64,000 bases of DNA. Origin: Symbiodinium natans. Taxonomy: Eukaryota > Sar > Dinophyceae > Suessiales > Symbiodiniaceae. The stretch's first letter is position 1, and each line of letters starts with the position of its first letter. This document shows positions 56,501 to 64,000 of the stretch, piece after piece. The translations under genes and the position numbers were made by a program. The notes beneath the pieces were generated by a model, which saw only the letters and a program-made list of their open reading frames with translations, made no database searches and had not been told where the DNA came from. The stretch is taken from NCBI GenBank assembly GCA_905221605.1, contig CAJNDS010002446.1, positions 490,148 to 554,147 on the forward strand, written 5' to 3'.

Positions 56501-59500
56501 AAAATCCTTAAAGTTTTTGGAAAATCCATTTCCAAAATTTTTAAAGATTTTAAGGATTTTAAGGATTTTAAAGATTTTAAAGGGGTCCCGGGGGCCCAGG
56601 GGCGCCGGGCCCCCTTTTAAAATCTTTAAAATCCTTAAAATCTTTAAAATCCTTAAAATTTTAGGAAATCCATTTCCTAAAACTTTAAGGATTTTAAGGC
56701 CTTATTAAAATTTTAAGAAGGCCTTAAAATCCTTAAAATCCTTAAAGTTTTTGGAAAATCCATTTCCAAAATGTTTAAAGATTTTAAGGATTTTAAGGAT
56801 TTTAAAGATTTTAAAGGGGTCCCGGGGGCCCAGGGGCGCCGGGCCCCCTTTTAAATCTTTAAAATCCTTAAAATCTTTAAAATCCTTAAAATTTTAGGAA
56901 ATCCATTTCCTAAAACTTTAAGGATTTTAAGGCCTTTTTAAAAATTTAAGAAGGCCTTAAAATCCTTAAAACCCTTAAAATTTTAAGAAATCCATTTCCT
57001 AAAACTTTAAGGATTTTAAGGCCTTTTTAAAATTTTAAGAAGGCCTTAAAATCCTTAAAATCCTTAAAGTTTTTGGAAAATCCATTTCCAAAATTTTGAA
57101 AGATTTTAAGGATTTTAAGGATTTTAAAGATTTTAAAGGGGTCCCGGGGGCCCAGGGGCGCTGGGCCCCCTTTTAAAATCTTTAAAATCCTTAAAATCTT
57201 TAAAATCCTTAAAATTTTAGGAAATCCATTTCCTAAAACTTTAAGGATTTTAAGGCCTTTTTAAAAATTAAGAAGGCCTTAAAATCCTTAAAATCCTTAA
57301 ATTTTAGGAAATCCATTTCCTAAAACTTTAAGGATTTTAAGGCCTTTTTAAAATTTTAAGAAGGCCTTAAAATCTTAAAATCCTTAAAGTTTTTGGAAAA
57401 TCCATTTCCAAAATTTTTAAAGATTTTAAGGATTTTAAGGATTTTAAAGATTTTAAAGGGGTCCCGGGGGCCCAGGGGCGCCGGGCCCCCTTTTTAAATC
57501 CTTAAAATCCTTAAAATCTTTAAAATCCTTAAAATTTTAGGAAATCCATTTCCCAAAACTTTAAGGATTTTAAGGCCTTTTTAAAAATTTAAGAAGGCCT
57601 TAAAATCCTTAAAACCCTTAAAATTTTAGGACATCCATTTCCTAAAACTTTAAGGATTTTAAGGCCTTTTTAAAATTTTAAGAAGGCCTTAAAATCCTTA
57701 AAATCCTTAAAGTTTTTGGAAAATCCATTTCCAAAATTTTTAAAGATTTTAAGGATTTTAAGGATTTCAAAGATTTTAAAGGGGTCCCGGGGGCCCAGGG
57801 CGCCGGGCCCCCTTTTAAAATCTTTAAAATCCTTAAAATCTTTAAAATCATTAAAATTTTAGGAAATCCATTTCCTAAAACATTAAGGATTTTAAGGCCT
57901 TTTTAAAAATTTAAGAAGGCCTTAAAATCCGTAAAATCCTTAAAATTTTAGGAAATCCATTTCCTAAAACTTTAAGGATTTTAAGGTCTTTTTAAAATTT
58001 TAAGAAGGCCTTAAAATCCTTAAAATCCTTAAAGTTTTTGGAAAATCCATTTCCAAAATTTTTAAAGATTTTAAGGATTTTAAGGATTTTAAAGATTTTA
58101 AAGATTTTAAAGGGGTCCCGGGGGCCCAGGGGCGCCGGGCCCCCTTTTAAAATCTTTAAAATCCTTAAAATCTTTAAAATCCTTAAAAATTTTAGGAAAT
58201 CCATTTCCTAAAACTTTAAGGATTTTAAGGCCTTTTTAAAATTTTAAGAAGGCCTTAAAATCCTTAAGATCCTTAAAGTTTTTGGAAAATCCATTTCCAA
58301 AATTTTTAAAGATTTTAAGGATTTTAAGGATTTTAAAGATTTTAAAGGGGTCCCGGGGGCCCAGGGGCGCCGGGCCCCCTTTTAAAATCTTTAAAATCCT
58401 TAAAATCTTTAAAATCCTTAAATTTTAGGAAATCCATTTCCTAAAACTTTAAGGGTTTTAAGGCCTTTTTAAAATTTTAAGAAGGCCTTAAAATCCTTAA
58501 AATCCTTAAAGTTTTTGGAAAATCCATTTCCAAAATTTTTAAAGATTTTAAGGATTTTAAGGATTTTAAAGATTTTAAAGGGGTCCCGGGGGCCCAGGGG
58601 CGCCGGGCCCCCTTTTAAAATCTTTAAAATCCTTAAAATCTTTAAAATCCTTAAAATTTTAGGAAATCCATTTCCTAAAACTTTAAGGGTTTTAAGGCCT
58701 TTTTAAAATTTTAAGAAGGCCTTAAAATCCTTAAAATCCTTAAAGTTTTTGGAAAATCCATTTCCAAAATTTTTAAAGATTTTAAGGGTTTTAAGGATTT
58801 TAAAGATTTTAAAAGGGTCCCGGGGGCCCAGGGGCGCCGGGCCCCCTTTTAAAATCTTTAAAATCCTTAAAATCTTTAAAATCCTTAAAATTTTAGGAAA
58901 TCCATTTCCTAAAACTTTAAGGATTTTAAGGCCTTTTTAAAATTTTAAGAAGGCCTTAAAATCCTTAAAATCCTTAAAGTTTTTGGAAAATCTATTTCCA
59001 AAATTTTTAAAGATTTTAAGGGTTTTAAGGATTTTAAAGATTTTAAAGATTTTAAAGGGGTCCCGGGGGCCCAGGGGCGCCGGGCCCCCTTTTAAAATCT
59101 TTAAAATCCTTAAAATCTTTAAAATCCTTAAAATTTTAGGAAATCCATTTCCTACAACTTTAAGGGTTTTAACGCATTTTTAAAATTTTAAGAAGGCCTT
59201 AAAATCCTTAAAATCCTTAAAGTTTTGGGAAAATCCATTTCCAAAATTTTTAAAGATTTTAAGGATTTTAAGGATTTTAAAGATTTTAAAGGGGTCCCGG
59301 GGGCCCAGGGGCGCCGGGCCCCCTTTTAAAATCTTTAAAATCCTTAAAATCTTTAAAATCCTTAAAATTTTAGGAAATCCATTTCCTAAAACTTTACGGA
59401 TTTTAAGGCCTTTTTAAAAATTAAGAAGGCCTTAAAATCCTTAAAATCCTTAAAATTTTAGGAAATCCATTTCCTAAAACTTTAAGGATTTTAAGGCCTT

Positions 59501-60300
59501 TTTAAAATTTTAAGAAGGCCTTAAAATCCTTAAAATCCTTAAAGTTTTTGGAAAATCCGTTTCCAAAATTTTGAAGATTTTAAGGATTTTAAAGATTTTA
59601 AAGGGGTCCCGGGGGCCCAGGGGCGCCGGGCCCCCTTTTAAAATCTTTAAAATCCTTAAAATCTTTAAAATCCTTAAAATTTTAGGAAATCCATTTCCTA
59701 AAGCTTTAAGGATTTTAAGGCCTTTTTAAAATTTTAAGAAGGCCTTAAAATCCTTAAAATCCTTAAAGTTTTTGGAAAATCCATTTCCAAAATTTTTAAA
59801 GATTTTAAGGATTTTAAGGATTTTAAAGATTTTAAAGGGGTCCCGGGGGCCCAGGGGCGCCGGGCCACCTTTTAAATTTTTTAAAATCCTTAAAATCCTT
59901 CAAATTTTAGGAAACACATTTCCTAAAACTTTAAGGATTTTAAGGCCTTTTTAAAATTTTAAGAAGGCCTTAAAATCCGTAAATCCTTAAAATTTTAGGA
60001 AATCCATTTCCTAAAACTTTAAAGATTTTAAGGCCTTTTTAAAATTTTAAGAAGGCCTTAAAATTCTTAAAATCCTTAAAGTTTTTGGAAAATCCATTTC
60101 CAAAATTTTTTTTAAAGATTTTAAGGATTTTAAGGATTTTCAAGATTTTAAAAGGGTCCCGGGGGCCCAGGGGCGCCGGCCCCCTTTTAAAATCTTTAAA
60201 ATCCTTAAAATTTTAGGAAATCCATTTCCTAAAACTTTAAGGATTTTAAGGCCTTTATACAATTTTCAGAAAGCCTTAAAATCCTTAAAGTCCTTAAAGT
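56501..60300. repeat. Array B of nested-palindrome repeats
   Basis: Same family as array A, with fourteen cores near 56582, 56816, 57138, 57458, 57781, 58112, 58347, 58580, 58813, 59057, 59291, 59603, 59837 and 60153. Short units (about 234 bp) dominate between 58,112 and 59,291, while long units (about 322 bp) dominate at 56,816-58,112. From 59,421 rightwards it is the duplicate of the array A end. Confidence 0.95.
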
Positions 60301-63300
60301 TTTGGGTATCGGGAGGAGGCCCAGGCTCGTCATTTAGTATTGGGTGGAGGCCCAAACTCGTTAATTTGGTATTGGGAGGAGGCCCGGGCTCGTAATTTAG
60401 TATTGGGTGGAGGCCCAGGCTCGTAATTTAGTATTGGGAGGAGGCCCGGGCTCGTATTTAGTATTAGGGGGAGGCCCCGCCTCGTAATTTAGTATTAGGG
60501 GGAGGCCCGGGCTCGTAATTGAGCATTGGGGGGAGGCCCGGGCTCGTAATTTAGTATTGTGGGTGGTTCGAATAATTTGAATGATTTTAAGGCCTTTTCA
60601 AGATCTTTAAAATGTTCAAAATTCCTTAAAATCCTTCAAGTTTTTGGAAAATCCATTTCCAAAAAAATTTGATATTTTTAAAGGTTTTAAGGATTTTAAG
60701 GATTTTAAAGATTTTAAAGGGGTCTGGGCGCTTAAGCGCCTACCCCTTAAACCTTAAACCCTAATTCCTAAGGTCCTCAGCTCCTAAGCGCCTAAACTCC
60801 TAAGCGCCTACCCCCTAAATCCTCTAACCCGAAACCCTTAAATACTAAACCCTAAGCTCCTAAGCTCCTAAGCGCCTACCTCCTACATCCTCTAACCCGA
60901 AACCCTTAAACCCTAAACCCTAAGCTCCTAAGCGCCTAAGCTCCTAAGCGCCTACCCCCTAAATCCTCAAACCCTAAACCAATAACCATAAACTCCTAGC
61001 GCCTACCCCCTAGACCCTTAAACCTTACACCCTAAACCCTAAGCTCCTAAGCTCCTAAGCGCCTAGGCGCCTACCCCCTAAAACCTTAAACCCTGATTCC
61101 TAAGCTCCTAAGCGCCGAAGCGCGTACCCCCTAAATCCTCAAAACCTAAACCCTTAAACCCTAAACCCTAAGCTCCTAAGCTCCTAAGCGTCTAAGCGCC
61201 TGCCCCCCTAAACCCTTCAACCCTAAACTATAAACTCCTAAGCTCCTGAGCGCCTAAGCGCCTACCCCCTAAACCCTTAAACCTTAAACCCTAAAACCCA
61301 GGCTCCTAAGCTCCTAAGCGCCCAGGCGCCTACCCCCTAATCCCTTAAACCCGAAAAAACCCTAAACCTCTTAAGCTCCTGAGCGCCTAAACCCTAAACC
61401 CTAAACCCTAAGCTCCTAAGCTCCTAAGCGCCTAAGCGCCTACCCCCTAAACCCTGAGACCCCGGGACCCCTTTTATCATTGAAAAATCCTTGCCTTCTT
61501 CTCTGCTGATTTTTTTTGAAGTTTAAGGATTATACGGCTTTTAGTATTTGAATGGATCTTTCGTTTTTGAGGTTCGGGGCACGCTATGGTTTACCAATGA
61601 CCTTTGCTAGGGTTTGCAAAAAACTTCGTTTTAAAGTAACGGGCACGCCAGGGTTTACAGAAAACCTTTCCATTGTGATTAATTTGGTGTTTTAAGCAAA
61701 TTGTGCAAGCGTACGTCTGCTATAGGATTGTTTGAGTTATTGCTCTTGCCAGTCTTCGAGGGGTCAAAACGTTCTGGGTCTGAAGGCTGGGCCCCTCGAG
61801 AGGTCAAAAAGTTCTTGGTCTTAAGGCTGGGCCCCTCGAGGGGTCAAAAATGTTTGGTCTTAAGGCTGGGCCCCTCTAGGGGTCAAACAGCTGTTGGTCC
61901 TAAGGCTGGGCCCTTCGAGGGGTCAAAGCGTTCTGGGTTTTAAGGCTGGGCCCCTCGAGGGGTCAAACAGTTTTTGGTCTTAAGGCTGGGCCCCTCGAGG
62001 GGTCAAACAACTTCTTCGTCTTAAGGCTGGGCCCCTCGAGGGGTCAAAGAGTATTTGGTCTTAAGGCAACAAACTTTTGGTCTTAAGGCTGGGCCCCTGG
62101 GGTCTTAAGGCTGGGCCCCTGGAGGGGTCAAAGCGTTCTGGTTTTTAAGGCTGGGCCCCTCGAGGGGTCAAACAGTTGTTGGTCTTGAGGCTGGGCAGTT
62201 CGAGGGGTCAAAGCGTTCTGGGATTTAAGGCTGGGCCCCTCGAGAGGTCGAAAAGTTCTTGGTCTTAAGGCTGGGCCCCTCGAGGGGTCCAAAAGTTCTT
62301 GGTCTTAAGGCTGGGCCCCCCGCGGGGTCAAACAGTTGTTGGTCTCAAGGCTGGGCCCTTCGAGGGGTCAAAGCGTTCTGGGTTTAAAGGCTGGGCTTCT
62401 CGAGGGGTCAAACAGTTTTTGGTCTTAAGGCTGGGCCCCTCGAGGGGTCAAAAAGTTCTTGGTCTTAGGGCTGGGCCCCTCGAGGGGTCGAAAAGTTCTT
62501 GGTCTTACGGCTGGGCCCCTCGAAGGGTCAAAACGTTCGGGGCCTTAAGGCTGGGCCCCCCAAGGCGTCAAAGAGTATTTGGTCTTACGGAAAGTTTTTG
62601 GACTTAGGCTGGGCCCCTCGATGGGTCAAACAGTTGTTGGTCTTAAGGCTGGGCCCTTCGAGGGGTCAAAACGTTCTGGGTTTTAAGGCTGGGCCCCTCG
62701 AGGGGTCAAACAGTTTTTTTTAATAAGGCTGGGCCCCTCGAGGGGTCAAAAAGTTGTGGGTCTTAAGGCTGGTTTTGAGGATGAGGGCACACCAAGGTGT
62801 ACAAGAACCCTTTCGTTGTTGAGGCTGAGGACACACTTGGGTTTACAGAAAAACTGACGTTTTGACGTCGCAGGCGCACCAGGTTGAGGAAAAAACACTT
62901 TTCGCTTTTGACATGTTGAGGACAGATCAGGCTTCAAATCGGACCTTCGTTCAAAAAAGATGGCACATGAAGGTTTGCAAAACAAAAGCGTTCGTTAACT
63001 TTGTGGAATTCTTACTTTTCAATCGTTTGAAATATTTAACAGGCTGCAGGAATATCATGATGTAAATAATATCATTGTTTGATGTCTTAAGTCTCCACGC
63101 TAAACTGAACGTTTTGAAGTAATGTCATAACTGAAACCGTTTACACCGGTCAGTTAAAGTGTTCTACGAAATGTTGATATCTTGAGCCTTCCAAATAACA
63201 AGTAAAAATTGAATTGAATATTCAAACTGTTTAAATTATGGAGCCTCTAAAAGAATCAAAACACGTTAAATTGGTCGGTGTGTTTCTTTTATTCATCGTT

Positions 63301-63878
63301 TCTCTCCCCCTCTCTTTCTCTCTCTGTCTCTCTCTCTCTCTCTCCCTCTCTCTCTCCCTCTCTCTCTTTCCTGTCTCTTTTTGTTCTCTCTCTCTCTCTC
63401 TCTCTCTCTGACCCTCTCTCCCTCCTTCCTTCCTTCCTTCCTGCCTTCCTTCCTTCCTTCCTTGCTCTTCCCCTCTTCCTTCTTGCTCTTTCCTCTTTCC
63501 TCCTCGCTCCTCCCGTTTTTTTACGCGCCATTCAACAGTGAATGAAAGAACAAAGGTACTGACAAGAGAGGAGCAGGAGTTCTCCCATAGAAGCAGAACG
63601 TCAAGGATGAGAAGGAAGAGTGAAGGTACTGACAAGAGAGGGGGAGGATGCTTGATCCTACTACCCTCTTCTACCTACATCTCTCTGTCTTCTTTGTTCT
63701 CTTCTTGGAAATGGGAGGACAAGGCCTTCCTCACAGTCCCATCTTCTCTCAAACCCCTGGGAGGCCCTTTTAGGGAACCCCTCGGTGAAGCCCCCTGCGA
63801 AAACTGCAGGCCCTGTTGGATATTGAAAGGAGTATAAAGTACTGACAGAACGAGGGAATGAGAACGACAGACACGGAG

Positions 63879-63953
<75 letters not shown>

Positions 63954-64000
63954 GAAAAAAGGATAGAGAAGCAACTGTCCTCTCCAAGCTGTTTTCAGAG
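59421..64000. repeat. Large direct repeat, copy 2 (continues past the window)
   Basis: Same order as copy 1: end of palindrome array, 31-bp array (60,303-60,562), telomere-like mosaic (60,729-61,460), 40-bp minisatellite (61,747-62,777), CT tract (63,282-63,517) and GA run (63,881-63,949). No difference was found at the positions compared. No gene is present. Confidence 0.9.

Noticed and set aside
45818-60000. Recurrent 60-66-codon open frames rich in Phe, Lys, Ile and Leu in the palindrome arrays
   Set aside because: They start at TTG rather than ATG, follow the repeat period, and arise on either strand from AAG/TTT-rich words; no sign of coding constraint.
1-64000. CRISPR arrays, bacterial operons, rRNA or tRNA genes
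   Set aside because: None seen. Tandem arrays here have no spacer-repeat alternation, and no convincing cloverleaf or rRNA core was found by eye; tRNAs could be missed without a covariance search.

Overview
The window reads as nuclear DNA of a dinoflagellate, most likely a member of the Suessiales (Symbiodiniaceae or Polarella type). Three observations support this. First, spliced gene models can be threaded by eye through three minus-strand genes, and their introns use GT, GC and even GA donors with AG acceptors that are nearly always followed by G, which is the known dinoflagellate splicing pattern. Second, one of these genes encodes a globin-globin-globin/ankyrin/ion-channel fusion that I recognise from predicted proteins of Symbiodinium relatives. 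Third, fragments of the TTTAGGG/CCCTAAA telomere motif are scattered throughout. All recognition is from memory and reading; no database search was run, so product names carry that limit.

Layout. 2.6-8.3 kb (minus): a multi-exon VPS11 homologue, a HOPS/CORVET tethering subunit, partial at both ends. 12.17-20.91 kb (minus): a 13-exon gene whose exons join in phase to one 1,118-residue protein with an acidic/serine-rich N-terminus, three globin-like domains, ankyrin-like repeats and a polycystin/TRP/Cav-like ion-transport domain. One of its introns is filled by a roughly 880-nt polypurine/polypyrimidine tract. 22.5-24.1 kb (plus): an intronless 364-codon gene inside what looks like a retroposed mRNA, with an A14 tail and a 14-bp target-site duplication. 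24-43 kb: mostly unrecognised sequence with microsatellites, one foldback MITE, degenerate tandem repeats and several unassigned possible exons. 43.5-45.0 kb (minus): exons of a DUF218 (YdcF-like) protein.

From 45.2 kb to the end the window is almost entirely repeats: two arrays of AT-rich nested palindromes with GC-rich cores (units of 234 or 322 bp), a 31-bp array, a telomere-like CCCTAAA/CTAAGCGCC mosaic, a 40-bp CTCGAG minisatellite, and long CT/GA composite repeats. A stretch of about 4.58 kb (47,629-52,208) recurs at a constant offset of 11,792 bp (59,421-64,000), on the far side of a 100-N assembly gap. It is either a very recent duplication or an assembly redundancy.

The recognised genes do not form an operon-like pathway. 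The three spliced genes are all on the minus strand, consistent with the unidirectional gene clusters known in dinoflagellates, and the retroposed gene is the exception. The most interesting single object is the globin-ankyrin-channel gene, whose architecture suggests, by inference only, an ion channel gated or modulated by a haem-bound gas or redox ligand.
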